A DNA stretch of 64,000 nucleotides, taken from Schistosoma mansoni (lineage: Eukaryota > Platyhelminthes > Trematoda > Strigeidida > Schistosomatidae). Position 1 is the stretch's first letter. Each line of letters begins with the position of its first letter. The position numbers were made by a program, and so were the translations under genes. Below are positions 34,490 to 46,250 of the stretch, piece by piece. The stretch is from contig NC_031499.1 of assembly GCF_000237925.1 (NCBI RefSeq), positions 7,446,195 through 7,510,194 of the forward strand. The letters are read 5' to 3'. Below the pieces are notes generated by a model. The model did not search any database. It was not told the DNA's origin and worked only from the letters and a program-made list of their open reading frames with translations.

Positions 34490-34945
34490 GTCGATCGCTT
34501 AGTGGCAGTGCGCATTCATGATCTCACCTTGAGAGATTCAAATAATATCCACAAAATCCACTTCTGATATTGATCAATATATACTCACTAGTGACTGCTT
34601 TCAACAATTATATTCTGGAATTATAGTGAGAAGCAGTGACCTGTGGAGTTCAACCGAATGTGTTGTGAGATAGTAACTCAATGAAGACAGTGGTGGAGGG
34701 TTGCTGAAATTCGTGGTTTGCTTGAAGTTAGACATTAAGACCGTTGGATGCTGGCCGACTCAGTGGTCTAGAGGTTAAGCGCTCGCGCGCGAGACTGGTA
34801 GGTCCTCGGTTTGAATCTCGCGAGGCAGGATCGTGGATGCGCGTTGTTGAGGAGTCTCACAATAGGATGAAACGGCCGTGTAGTGCTTCCAGGTTTTTCA
34901 ATGGTGGTCTAGCTTCAATTGACTTATGATCTCAACTATATATAG
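34490..34945. mobile_element. HHR-B composite, left arm truncated
   Basis: The left arm begins inside the minus hammerhead region (about 34490) and meets aaataatatcc at 34539/34540. The right arm is a full plus unit with a clear tRNA-like block (cagtggtctagaggttaagc, cggtttgaatctcg) and a hammerhead reading gttgaggag then aggatgaaacggcc. Confidence 0.8.
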
Positions 34946-35283
34946 TTCATTCATTAGATAAATGATTGTGAAAAAATGGTTAACTAAAGTTCAAAGAATC
35001 TTCTAGAATATTTCAAGAATGCTTAAATTCGTGGTAACTTGTGTTACCAAATTTTTTTATTTTTTTCTTTTCTCTTTTTTTTCTTTTTTTTGTTTTTTTT
35101 GAAGAAAAAGAAGAAATTTAACACTTAAACTAACCTGTATAACAAATTTAATATACATTTTATTCTGATCAATGTTTATTAGTATAGTTTATTTGGTAAA
35201 CAAGTTATAGATCTATGGAATCTACCGATCAAATCTCAAATAGTTTATGTGAATATAAACACGCTCTAACAAATTAAGGTTTT
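34946..35283. repeat. T/C-rich low-complexity spacer
   Basis: A poly-T/C tract at 35045-35105 followed by an A-rich run. No gene. Confidence 0.6.
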
Positions 35284-35662
35284 ATCAGAAGGCGGTTTGT
35301 GGAGATCATGAGTCAGTTGAAGCTAGACCACCATGGAAGAACCTGGAAGTACTGGACAGACCGTTTCGTCCCAGTGTGGGCTCCTCAGTAGCAATGCGCA
35401 TCTACGATCCCGCTTCGTGAGACTCGAACACAGGACCTATCAGTTTCGTATGCAAGCGCTTAACCTCCAGACCACTGAGCTGGCCGGCATCCAACAGTGT
35501 TATTGTCTAACTTTAACCAATCCACAAAATTCAGCAACCCTCCACCATTGTCTTCAGTGAGTTGATATCTCATAACAGACCTGGTAGAACTCCTCTGGTC
35601 ACTGCTTCTCAATAGAGTTCCAGGAAATACTTGTTGAAGGCAGTCACTAGTGAGTATATATA
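35284..35662 (-). mobile_element. HHR-B, near full-length
   Basis: Contains every block in order on the minus strand: leader (from about 35662), tRNA-like block, hammerhead (tcgtcccagtgtggg on the plus strand) and 3' block to the tatcagaaggcgg end. A good template for defining the unit. Confidence 0.8.
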
Positions 35663-36072
35663 ATAATTTGATCAGAAACTAGGTTCTATGCTTAATTTAT
35701 CCAAATGTACCATAATAATGACAAAAGTTTCTTTATACCAATGATATTTTTTTGACAAAGGATACCATCGATACCATAAAGTCTTTAAAGGTAATTAATA
35801 AACGATCAAATTCCAACCTTTTGAAATTTACTAAAGCGATAGTAATCAAACGCTTATAATCAAATCTATGTAGCCGAATTGATACAGTAATAAATCTTTC
35901 TTTACCATGGTAACAATAAATCATTACTTTTCATTTATTACGTCATTCATTCATTCATCTTTCTTCATATTACCATTAATCTATTTTTAGTTGCTTCAAT
36001 ATACAATCATCTAATGTTTGTACAACTCCATCAGTTCTTATTACTATTTCAATATTCTGGAGGTTTCCCTCT
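35663..36072. other. Non-coding spacer
   Basis: Nothing recognised. Confidence 0.35.
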
Positions 36073-36276
36073 TGTTATATCTTGAGCTTAGATTATTGAT
36101 ATACCACGTACTATTAGACACATAGAGGCACATAGAGGGTCTTTGATACTCATCTAATTGGGGAGCTAGACGTTGACATTCTGAAATTTTCCTCCAGCGG
36201 TGATTGGATGAAATGCCTTCGGCTCTTTCTGAGCTTCTTGAGGCTTCCTTGAGCTTGTCAACGAGCAATCCTTACA
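36073..36276 (+). mobile_element. LTR-B copy with internal deletion
   Basis: Starts tgttatatcttgagcttag like 58901 and shares the 3' part (gattggatgaaatgcc, ttgaggcttccttgag, caatccttaca). Relative to the 349-bp copy about 145 bp are missing in the middle. No clear target duplication. Confidence 0.65.
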
Positions 36277-36299
36277 CGGGTGGAAACAATCGAATGTAT

Positions 36300-36570
36300 T
36301 TGACAAGGAAATTGCAGACTATCTGACTAAAATCTAACAATTATACAATGAACAGTTAATTTGCAAACTATCAATCAATTGTCTCAATCTTGACTATTCC
36401 TTCTGTAAATATCAATCCATAGTCTCCGATTATTGTTGTTGATGCATTTTCATACTAACTGCGTTTCGTTTCAGTTTTTTCCCTATCAGTCTTATGCCAA
36501 AATACATTCTATGTCTGACCATCACCATATACTACTTATATGGATATAAGTAGACCACACTACAGTATGT
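36300..36570 (-). repeat. R3 dispersed repeat
   Basis: Minus-strand version of the R3 blocks (cttatatggatataag, catagaatgtatttt, ttgagacaattgattgat on the minus strand). Confidence 0.6.
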
Positions 36571-36779
36571 CCAAAAGGATAATTGTACTATATTCAGATA
36601 GAAATTGTAATTAGTTTTCTTATTTATTGTCTAAAAAGTAATAATAATAATGATAATCTAATTTGGTGTACATGTACGAAAGATAATGCTATTTATTACC
36701 TTTTGATGAAATATCTTTTCTACAATGAGAACCATAATTCAATTTATTAGATCATCTGACTAATTTCATAATTAACCTC

Positions 36780-37190
36780 GTATGAGTTTATGAGGGAGGC
36801 GAAACCTAACTCACATGTCCTCGTCGTACCTCCTGGATAGTAGGACTGTTTTCAATCAACTAACGTGAACGGTAACCCGGGTGGTGAAGATCGGTCTAAT
36901 CATCCAGTCTATCTATACCCACAAATGATTACAAAGGCTACAAAGAATCATTGAATAATTATTATTGGTTTAAAAAGAAAGAAAGAATGAGTCTACCACA
37001 AAAATAATACAAAAATATGCCTAAAAAATACAGAAAAGAAAGAAAGAAAGATGTGATGTTTTTGCGTAGGCAATGTAAAAACATCTATTGAGCCCCGGTA
37101 GTTGTCCCATGCCTCGATGTAGCATTCATTTCCAGAAAGGCTTACTAGGCCTCACCATGTTACTATGGCTGGAAGGAGGGAGTCTATGAT
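36780..37190 (-). repeat. R4 dispersed repeat, minus copy
   Basis: Inverse of 10300-10680 (tcacatgtcctcgtcgtacc at one end, gtagttgtcccatgcctcg and aaaggcttactaggc at the other). Class unknown. Confidence 0.6.
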
Positions 37191-37344
37191 ATTATTATTA
37201 TTATTATTAAATTACATCGTATTCATTTGTACTTTCTTACTCTTATCCAATAAAAAGTGTTTTATTTCTTTGGACAAATAATCTCCTCTCTATATTTTTT
37301 TGATCTCTAAAACACATTATTATTATTATTATTATTATTATTCA
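37191..37344. repeat. (ATT)n microsatellites
   Basis: ATT runs at 37191-37208 and 37316-37342. Confidence 0.85.
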
Positions 37345-37520
37345 ATTTGAGCTCAGTAGCTAAGTAGATAACGTGATGGCATTTCAAACGAACGGTACCC
37401 GATTCGAGTTCAGGAGTGAATATCAAGTCTGAGATACAGAAACATCCAACTGACAAGTCCCAATTAGGACAAAACACTAGTCCTGGATTCCAATACTATT
37501 GACCAACCAAATTGGCTTAT
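37345..37520 (+). mobile_element. SmA copy, dead hammerhead
   Basis: A box (agctaagtagataac) and degenerate B box, then CUGACAA and AAAA where CUGANGA and GAAA are needed. Both essential core elements are mutated. Confidence 0.75.
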
Positions 37521-37696
37521 AGCTTTTTATAATTTGTCTTTCTATTAAATTCCAGTCATTAGATGATCATCATTGTAATTTTTGTTCAATAAATTGATTG
37601 TTTCATTACATCATGATTTTTATATTAATTAAAAACATTAATCTCTTAATTGTAGTCAATATAAAGCCTGTCAATAAATATATATTAATTGAGATT

Positions 37697-38410
37697 ACTA
37701 ACTTACTTACGACAGTTCCTACTAGCGGAAGAGCATAGGCGTCCTACTGACATCCTCCATCCAACGTTGTCTCGGGTAATCCTTTCCACGCGTTTCCAGT
37801 TATTATTCATCCTTTCCATGTCACCTTCCAATTTCCGATGCAATGTGTTCCTTCGTCTTCCTACTTTCCCTTTCCATTCACGATTCCAAGTTACCACTTA
37901 CCCCGTAATACAGTTTGATGATTTCCGTAATGTATATAAAACACACGTCCATCATCTTTTCCGAATTTCCTATTCAGATGGAAGCTGACTTGTTCTCTCC
38001 CACAGAACGTTGTTGTTGATGATATCCGGTCAACAGATGTTCAGTATCTTGAGTAGATAATTGTTTATAAATACTTGTACTATTATGATGATGGTTGTGG
38101 TAGTTCTCCAATTCTCAGCTCCATAAACTAGGACTGTCTTGACATTCGTAATGGTGATTATGACTCTTGATGTTAGCTTGCAGACAGTTATTTTGAGTTG
38201 TATATATTCCTCAACTGTAGGAATACTGTCCTTGCTTTTCCAATCCTTGTTTTTACGTCTGCATCGGATCCTCCTTGTTCATCAATGGTGCTGTCCAGGT
38301 ACTATACTTGAAAGTTTCGACGTTTTCCAGAATTTCTCCATCCAGTGTGATTGTGTTGATGTTCTTCGTGCTACGTTTGAGAATCTTGCTTTTTCCATTG
38401 ATTGAGATTA
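37697..38410 (-). pseudogene. RTE-like LINE 3' third
   Basis: On the minus strand the piece covers the region after the RT active site (AETWRTTTTII-like through NVGWRMSVGRLCS) and ends at the acttacttac tail at 37697. Its last 400 bp are nearly identical to 41660-42090 in inverted orientation, including shared oddities (tttatatacattacgg, ggtaagtggtaac). Confidence 0.8.
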
Positions 38411-38639
38411 CATTATATTATATAACTCAATAAACAGAAGGAAATTAACAAAGTAAATAACGGTGAAATAAATACAATTTGATAGAAGTCATAATGAGAA
38501 AGTCTATGCATAGACAATATGGTCTGAATAGATCGAATAATAAAGTGGGTATGTTTAAAATGTACATTAGGCTTTGAACTTTTTCCAAATATGAGTCCTT
38601 CACAATAATAGATCGGTTGTTATTTATATGAGATATAAG

Positions 38640-38958
38640 ATATCAGATGTGGGAGACAACAAACCAGATTCTAGCGGAAGAAGAAATCAGGAAGAAGCGC
38701 TGGAAGTGGATAGGGCACACATTGAGGAAATCACCCGACTGTGTCACAAGACGAGCCCTCACATGGAATCCTAAAGGCCAAAGGAGAAGAGGAAGACTAA
38801 AGAACACATTACGCTGACAAATAGAGACAGACATGAAAAGAATGAACAAAAACTGGATAGAACTAGAAAAGAAGGCCGAGGACAGAGTGGGTTGGAGAAT
38901 GCTAGTCGGCGGCCTATGCTCCATTGTGAGTAACAGGCGTAAGTAAGTAAGTAACAAG
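38640..38958 (+). pseudogene. RTE-like LINE C-terminus and 3' end
   Basis: Reads [48 protein letters not shown], then a stop in place of the conserved Arg, then [17 protein letters not shown] and the gtaagtaagtaa tail. 5'-truncated, one stop. Confidence 0.85.
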
Positions 38959-39152
38959 ATATCAGAGGGATGTAATTTAATTTTTATTTCCAGTTCATTT
39001 GTTATCTATCCTTATCATCACTATATTATATGATCAAACAGTTTGCATCGATTGCTATGCAAAGGATTATAGTGACCTACTTTTATGAAGAAAATACGAT
39101 CGGTAAAATGGAAACAATTATTATTATAACCAACTGTACCACTTATTATCAC

Positions 39153-39590
39153 AAGGGGGTATTTGTGGAGATTTTAGTAATTTTATATAGTTAAGATCAT
39201 GAGTCAGTTAAAGCTTGTGATAATGATCATATGCTCACTAGTGACTGGCTCCATGAGGTTATTCCTGGAGTTCTAGTGAGATGTCGTGGCCAGTGGAGCT
39301 AATCCATGTCAGGTAGAGACAGGTATCTACTTCAGTACAATGGAAGTTGGTCGCGCAATTTTGTGGATTGGTTGAGGTTAAATATTAACACCGCTGGACA
39401 CCGGCTCGGCGGTCTATCGTTTAAGTGCTCTGGCGCGAGACTGCTAGGTCATGGGTTCGAATCCCGCCAGGTGGGATCGTAGATGCACACTGCTGAGGGG
39501 TTCCACAATAGGACGAAACGGCCTTCCAGTGCTTCCAGGTTTTTCTTGGTGGTCTAGCTTCAACTGACTCATGATCTTAACTATATAAAA
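39153..39590. mobile_element. HHR-B composite with a different inner junction
   Basis: The left arm (39153-39215) is a minus 3' block ending at aaagctt; a full plus unit starts at about 39222. It includes an extra leader motif (gacaggtatctacttcag) also found near 9985. Hammerhead: ctgaggg, gaaa, triplet ttc. Confidence 0.75.
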
Positions 39591-40049
39591 TGTACCAGAG
39601 ATTGTATTACTGTACCTGTTTGTTTAAGTATACCAAAAAAACACATTTTCCGTTGTTTATGACCTTGTACGATCTCGCGTACACTCAGTAGTCCCGTTTG
39701 TAAACTTTGGTATGATCTCGGTGTTATTTCGATACCAAAAGATCGCCAACAAATACATCTTATTACAACCTTTAATTGCCTTTTGATATTTGGCCTACGA
39801 GAAGAGACCTAACCTAGTAACTTGCATATAGTTTTCCTGTAGTGGTGATCATAGTCAACCACGACTCGACACCTACTACAAGATATTTAAGTATGAAGGT
39901 GAGCAAAACATTTTTAGACCAATGAGTTGGTATCGGTTCATTTCATATTCCAGACTGTTAAAATAAATATTCTTGTTGTATAACGATTAACTAACTGGAT
40001 TACCATATGCATATTCCTTTTATCACATGCTTCCAAATAAACCATTGAC
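39591..40049. other. Non-coding spacer
   Basis: Nothing recognised. Confidence 0.35.
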
Positions 40050-40250
40050 TACTATTATACGACTTGCTATTCTTAATCTGTTGTCAGTTTATTATTCACT
40101 TTCTCCTTTATTCATAGCCGCTTTTCAGCTTCTTCATGTATAATTGTTCTTTTTGCTTTCTGGCGTTAGGCAGTCTGGTTTGTCTATGTATCAACTACTT
40201 TTGTCTGAAATACAGATATAGTGAAGGTTTGTTAATGATTTTTGAACTCA
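40050..40250 (+). mobile_element. Divergent LTR-A-like fragment
   Basis: The order of blocks (tgactactattatacgac, ttgtcagtttattattcac, tcatagccgc, ggtttgtctatgtatcaac) parallels LTR-A but with many changes, suggesting an older relative. Confidence 0.4.
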
Positions 40251-40544
40251 ACGACAGGGTGGAAAGAATCAAGAGAGTCGTGAACCAATGAGAACACAAT
40301 TGTTGACTCAAGGCGTTTTGTGTTGAACGGATTCCGATTAGTGTTTTGTCACATGATTTTAGACAGTAGGTCATAAATCATAACAAATTTCATCAATCAA
40401 AAGTATTAATGAATTACTATCTCATTATCAGGATGGTTGATACTATCAGTTATGATTTCTCATAGGACATGCAACCAAACAATTTGAAAATGAATTACTA
40501 TTAGTCGGCGTCTAGCAGACACGGTGCACTGCCTCACCGGACGA

Positions 40545-40617
40545 CGCCCGACGTGGGGCTCGAAATCACGACCCTGAGATTAAGAGTATCATGCTCTACC
40601 AACTGAGCTAGCCGGGC
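40545..40617 (-). tRNA. tRNA-Lys(CTT)-like sequence, probable pseudogene
   Basis: A 73-nt minus-strand sequence with a fully paired acceptor stem (GCCCGGC with GTCGGGC), D-arm TAGCTCAGTTGGTAGAGC and anticodon loop CTCTTAA (anticodon CTT). One mismatch occurs in the anticodon stem and two in the T stem (GTGAT/CCCAC). No T-run terminator follows. It abuts an SmA repeat at 40617, so it may be a pseudogene or a SINE head. Confidence 0.65.
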
Positions 40618-40790
40618 TGATGGACAGTGGCTAGCAGTAGAATCGAGGATGTGAGTTTTGCCCCATTTGGGACTCGTCGGCTGGATGTACCTGCATCTCA
40701 GAGTTGACGTTCACTCTGGGACTCGAACCCAGCATCTTTCTCTTGAAACGCCATCGTATTATCCACTCAGCTACTGAGTTCTGAATTACT
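40617..40790 (-). mobile_element. SmA copy
   Basis: Minus copy with hammerhead (CCGACGA and AAAA, both mutated), B box (gggactcgaacccag on the plus strand) and A box (ccactcagctactga). Confidence 0.8.
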
Positions 40791-41104
40791 ATTAAATATC
40801 AAATTATTAGTTACTATGATGTTAACTGGACTCACTTTTTTCTTATGTTATGTAGATAGTTCAAACTTAATCCATGATGTACTAGAGGTCCTTGAAACAT
40901 TTGATGACAAATTACTAGTCAATGACTAGACTATGCCGTTCTTCGTAAAACAAAGTGTTTAATTCTTGGTTGAAACATAACTCCTATTTAAATAGAGCAG
41001 GAACAATAAGGTTTGTAGAATAAAATGGATTGGTTGGTTTCTCAGCAACTTCAAACCACTCAAAGTCATATTTATTAATATACGTATATCTACTAACAAA
41101 TGTA

Positions 41105-41390
41105 TCAGGTGGAGACAGTTATCCACCTCAGACAATGGATGAAGGGTTGCTTAAGATCATAGATCGATTGAAGCTAGACGATAACACCGTCGGGTACAGG
41201 TTCAGTGGTCTGAAGGTTAAACGTTAACACGAGCGAAACCGAAGGTCTCGGGTTTGGGTCCTGAGTGTGGGATCGTGGATTCACACTACTGAAGGGTCAC
41301 ATACTAGGACAAAACAGCCATTTGGTGCTTTCAGGATTTCAATGGTGTTCTAGCTTGAATTATTTCGTGAATTCAACTTTGAAAATATTC
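41105..41390 (+). mobile_element. HHR-B divergent copy
   Basis: Leader end, tRNA-like block (cagtggtctgaaggttaaac) and hammerhead reading actgaagggtcac, aggacaaaac, gccattt. The core is mutated throughout. Confidence 0.65.
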
Positions 41391-41639
41391 AATCACAATG
41401 GTAGAGAAAGGCTGATTAAACTTTCCTTCTGTATACATGGGTTGGGTCGGAAACGTTTGATAGCACTAGCCTCTGCGAAGCGGAGTAAGATTGGTGTTTT
41501 CTATCCGTTGGTTATTTTGAATCCATCACTTACATTCAGTTTATATCCACTATCAAGACGTCTGGCGATTGCACTTGTGAAAATTTTACTTCCTTTCAAC
41601 CGTAGGTTCTTTCAAACGCATCCAGAAAACCTTGTATAG

Positions 41640-42118
41640 GCCCTTCCTTCCATCCTACTATATGGAGTTGAAAATTGGAGAACTACCACAACCATCATCA
41701 TAATAGTACAAGTATTTATAAACAATTATCTACTCAAGATACTGAACATCTGTTGACCGGATATCATCAACAACAACGTTCTGTGGGAGAGAACAAGTCA
41801 GCTTCCATCTGAATAGGAAATTCGGAAAAGATGATGGACGTGTGTTTTATATACATTACGGAAATCATCAAACTGTATTACGGGGTAAGTGGTAACTTGG
41901 AATCGTGAATGGAAGGGGAAAGTAGGAAGATGAAGGAACACATTGCATCGGAAATTGGAAGGTGACATGGAAAGGATGAATAATAACTGGAAACGCGTGG
42001 AAAGGATTACCCAGAACAGCGTTGGATGGAGAATGCTGGTGTGCCACCTATTCACCTCCACGAGAGGTTACAGGCGTAAGTAAGTAAGTAATAATAATAA
42101 TAATAATAATAATAATCA
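41640..42118 (+). pseudogene. RTE-like LINE C-terminus and 3' end followed by (TAA)n
   Basis: Inverted near-twin of 37697-38110. It runs from tactatatggagttg-type sequence to the gtaagtaagtaagtaa tail, then about nine ATA units (42091-42115). Confidence 0.8.
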
Positions 42119-42234
42119 GAAAACCGGTATATTTTTGTGTGAGACACTATTCAAATCTTATAACAGTATATAATGTAACCAAAAGTTGAACAACACATCT
42201 GTTTTATCTAAACTACTTCTGATAATACAATTTA

Positions 42235-42625
42235 CTTAATATTGTTTGTTTGAATCTTCCCATTGATGTGTTAGGACTGCAACTGGTCAGTCTATAATTG
42301 GCATATGTGCATACTGTGCGTGTTGCCTTGATATAGACTTAATTCATCAGCATGGTAAGCAAAGATGGATAGTGGCTAGCAGTGGATGCGCGTTTCGTCC
42401 TATTTGAGACTCGTCAGATGGATGTACCTCGATCAGGACTCAGTAGCTGAGTGAATAACGCGATGGCATTTCAAGCGAAAGGTACTGGATTCGACTCTTA
42501 GAATAAATCATCAACTCTGAGATGTGGTATTACATCCAGCTGATGAGTCCCAAATAGGACGAAACGCGCTTTTTGAATTCCACTACTAGCGTCCTGGATT
42601 CCACTGCTAGCCACTATCCATCTTT
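42235..42625. mobile_element. SmA inverted mosaic
   Basis: A minus piece (42235-42430) is joined to a plus copy from tcaggactcagtagc. The plus hammerhead keeps CTGATGA, the stem and GAAA (42540-42563), but its cleavage site reads gctttttgaatt. A second copy of the post-cleavage sequence (gcgtcctggattcc) follows at about 42590. Confidence 0.8.
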
Positions 42626-43392
42626 GGTTACCATACTTCGAATGTTTTCTTTCTTTTTGTTTATTCACACAATTAGAATAGACCGAAATAAATAAAAAAT
42701 TGAAAATAAACAATAGCCAAATCATATTACTATCTAAATAATAAATGAAGTATATGTATTTCTTTCTTTTCTTAAATTGTATCAAAGTGAATAACTTTCT
42801 ATCATTGTTAATGATTGTTTTAATGAAACCGCAACAATATCATACTTGTAGTCAACCAACAACCACAACAACAACAACCAAAAAAAGAAAAAGAGGAAAG
42901 AAAGAAAGAAAGAAAAAAAGAGAGAAAAAAGGAAAGAAGTTACATAATCATTTGACAGAACAACTTACTTAACAATATCAAAAGGAGTGTAGAATATACA
43001 TTAAAATGAAATTGTATATATATAGATATATATAGATAGATGTTTTCCAGTTATAACCATTTCCGTATTTATTATGGTGAAATCAGCTCTTGGAAAAACA
43101 GTGATGAAACTCTTGATTATAAGTAACAATAATAATAATAATAATCAGTGTACTATCCATTTCAAATGTCTTCAACTTCAAACAAGAATATAGATACATA
43201 GTTTTATCTTTATTGTCGGGTCCCTCGGCTCCCCCTGTCGCTCGCTCTCCCTCTTTCTCTCTTTGAAACATTCACTTTTCATCCTTTGTCATCACCGATA
43301 AACTTATATGTATATATACATATAACTGTATAGAAACAAAACTACTATATGAAATTGATTTTTATTAAATAACGATTAATTAAAATAATATA
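42626..43392. repeat. Low-complexity spacer
   Basis: AAG-rich run (42880-42940), TA/GATA (43012-43040), AAT (43129-43145) and a C/T-rich run with ctccctctttctctc (43225-43262). No gene. Confidence 0.5.
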
Positions 43393-44500
43393 TCAGAAAG
43401 GGGTTTTTGTGGATATTATAGTAATTTAAATAATTGAGATCATGAGTTAATTGAAGCTAGACCATTATGAAAAATACCTTGGTACGGCAGAGAGTGGGAA
43501 GAGTCCGCTCTCCCTCTCAAAATGCTCTCACATGGCCACGCGTATATAGACTCTGCCAGGAAAGTCCTACTCACTGCCTTCTCGTGACATTACAGTTGTT
43601 TACAAAATTGAGAGGACGAAAAGCGAATGTCCGGCGATCTAACCGGGTTGGTGGACACGGAAAGTCCACCTGAGGTAGTTGGATAACCCTGATTCTAAAC
43701 CAATGGTACACATGGACTCCAGTATCCTGAAGGAACAAATGGCGTATAAACCAATTGTTGGTCACCGACTACCATGGGACTGAATCTCCTTACGATGCTC
43801 CACTGCCTTATGGATCAGATCTTTCTGTCAAAGGCTCCGAGAGTGGTCTTTTAAGAAAACCATCTGCTTTAGTTTGGGCACTCAGGCAGTATCACAGCCC
43901 TCACACAAATCGAATGAGATTTGTGAGGCGCAAACATATCTGGTGCCACTTTGTACCAATATTTATGTGCTTAAAAAATAAATAATCATGGAAAACCTGA
44001 AAGCACTGAAAAGGCCGTTTCGTCCTATTGTGGGACTCCTCAATTGCAGTGCACATCCACGATCCCGCCCCGCGAGATTCAAATAATATCCACATAAACC
44101 ACTTCTGATATCAATCAACATATGCTCACTAGTGACTGGATTCAACAGGTATTTCCTGGAATTCTAGTGAGAAGCAGTAACCAGTGGAGTTCAATCGGGT
44201 CTGTTATGAGATAGTAACTCACTGAGGACAATGGTGGATGTGTTGCTGAATTTCGTGCATTAGTTGAAGTTAGACATTAATACCGTTGGTTGCTGGCCAG
44301 CTCAGTGGTCTAGAGATTAAGCGCTTGCGCGCGAGACTGATAAGTCCTGGGTTCGAATCTCGCGAGGCAGGATCGTGGATGCGCACTGCCACCGACGAGT
44401 CCCACAATAGGACGAAACAACCGTACAGTGCTTCTAGGTTTTCCATGAAGGTCTATATTCAATTGACTCATGATCTCAACTATTGAAATTCAAATAATAT
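43393..44500. mobile_element. HHR-B composite interrupted by Retroposon-T
   Basis: The left arm starts at 43393 (atatcagaaaggggttttt), is interrupted after gaccattatgaaaa, and resumes at 43987 with catggaaaacctgaaagc. The inner junction gattc/aaataatatcc is at 44090/44091, followed by a complete plus unit (tRNA-like block 44300-44370, hammerhead with accgacgag) ending near 44500. This is the third locus with the shared composite junction. Confidence 0.85.
43475..43986 (+). mobile_element. Retroposon-T nested insertion
   Basis: Begins at accttggtacggcag and ends in ttaaaaaataaataat. Flanking bases atgaaaa (left) and atggaaaa (right) look like a slightly decayed target duplication, and the interrupted HHR-B arm reads through if the insert is removed. 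This defines both ends of the family. Confidence 0.8.
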
Positions 44501-44699
44501 ACTTTTGAATCCTATATGGTAAAAATAACTCTTTGAAGAATATAAATGTAATTTACTGACCAGTATCAACTAGTATGAAACTCATTCTCATAACCTCTTT
44601 TCAATTGTCTATAATCATTTAGAATATTTAAATAATAATAATATACTATGAGTATTAAATGCGTTAGTCTATTTATATATATTTCAGTAGTGTAATAAG

Positions 44700-44820
44700 C
44701 AACTCCGCCTGTAGCTCCTCCGGCGGCTACTGCCGTTCCCAAACTTGGATAAAGGAGGATGATTGGGCATGGGATTAGTGACCCCATTCCGTAGATAAAC
44801 AACTTGCTAAAAAAACGCTA
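44700..44820 (+). repeat. R5 dispersed repeat
   Basis: Matches 14173-14290 (aactccgcctgtagctcc, ggataaaggagga, aaaaaaacgct). Confidence 0.65.
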
Positions 44821-45011
44821 ATCAGTATGATAAGCAGAAGATGAATATTATCAGACTTATATGATATTGATTAGATCCAACACATTAAGAATAAAAAGTT
44901 AATTAGACTAGAAATGGAAGTTATAAGGAAATAAAGAAAAACACAATATGAAACTTATTATATTGGATAATAAACTAAGGTAAGTTTAAAATGAGGACAA
45001 AACTGTTTTGT

Positions 45012-45165
45012 GATCGTGGATGCGCACTGCCACTGAGGAGTCTCACAATAGGACGAAACAGCCGTCCATTGCTTCTACGTTTTTCAATGGTGGTTTAGCT
45101 TCAATTAACTCATGAACTCAACTAATAAATTACAATAATATCTACAAGAAAACCCCTTTCATAGA
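45012..45165 (+). mobile_element. HHR-B hammerhead and 3' block
   Basis: Core ctgagga, gaaa and triplet GUC are present; stem II is GUCUC/GGAC with a mismatch, and stem I has the ccact insertion common in the family. Confidence 0.75.
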
Positions 45166-45725
45166 ATAAATATGATATAAATTACAATCTGAAGATTAAC
45201 TTATGTGAAGTGAATAGTGAGGTGATGGAATTAGGATACTTGGTCAACAATACTTCCGTTTAAACTCAATATTTGTTTTATATTCCCCGTAGGATATCTT
45301 ATTCTGTATAACAAACGATATTCATGTATTAAATTAACATGAACTAGGCTCAGCAGGATATGCAGCATATGACCCTGAATCTGACTCCATTTGGATCGTA
45401 TCATTGATTGTTATTGAAATATACATGTCGCCTATCCTATCGACTTAGTCCAGGTTAGTGAATAATGTCAAATACGAGAAAAGATTTTTGAATACATATA
45501 TTTTGTACACTCACTGATTTGGACAGACAATCAGAGGGATGAAGCGAAGATAAGAGAGAGCAGCGAAATTGACCTACAGTGGAGAAGGCATGTGGGCCAA
45601 CTCTATTTAACCAAGCGTTAATTAATATTTATAGCCAAATGAAAAAAACATTTACAGGCGTGTGATGAATAGGATAAAAAGTGTACACACACACGCTCAT
45701 ATACGAACAGTCAAAGTTGATATTT
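45166..45725. other. Non-coding stretch
   Basis: Nothing recognised. Confidence 0.35.
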
Positions 45726-45729
45726 TAAT

Positions 45730-46250
45730 TTATTCATTTATTTAAACGCATAAGTATTGGTACAAGAAAGCACCAGATACATATGCGCCTCACAAATCTC
45801 ATCCGATTTGTGTGAGGGCTGTGATACTGCCTGAGTGCCCAAACTAAAGCAGATGGTTTTCTTAAAAGACCACTCTCGGAGCCTTTGACAGAAAGATCTG
45901 ATCCATAAGGCAGTGGAGCATCGTAAGGAGATTCAGTCCCATGGTAGTCGGTGACCAACAATTGGTTTATACGCCATTTGTTCCTTCAGGATACTGGAGT
46001 CCATGTGTACCATTGGTTTAGAATCAGGGTTATCCAACTCCCTTAGGTGGACTTTCCGTGTCCATCAACCCGGTTAGATCGCCGGACATTCGCTTTTCGT
46101 CCTCTCAATTTTGTAAACAACTGTAATGTCACGAGAAGGCAGTGAGTAGGACTTTCCTGGCAGAGTCTATATACGCGTGGCCATGTGAGAGCATTTTGAG
46201 AGGGAGAGCGGACTCTTCCCACTCTTGGCCGTACCAGAGCATTTGAGGGT
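45730..46250 (-). mobile_element. Retroposon-T copy
   Basis: Full-length by comparison; it closely resembles the copy at 43475 in opposite orientation (shared tcaaaggctccgagagtgg and atggtttt-type variants), so the two are close relatives. Confidence 0.75.

Noticed and set aside
41265-41639. 124-codon open frame
   Set aside because: It begins within an HHR-B repeat and runs into RTE-like sequence; no domain is seen.
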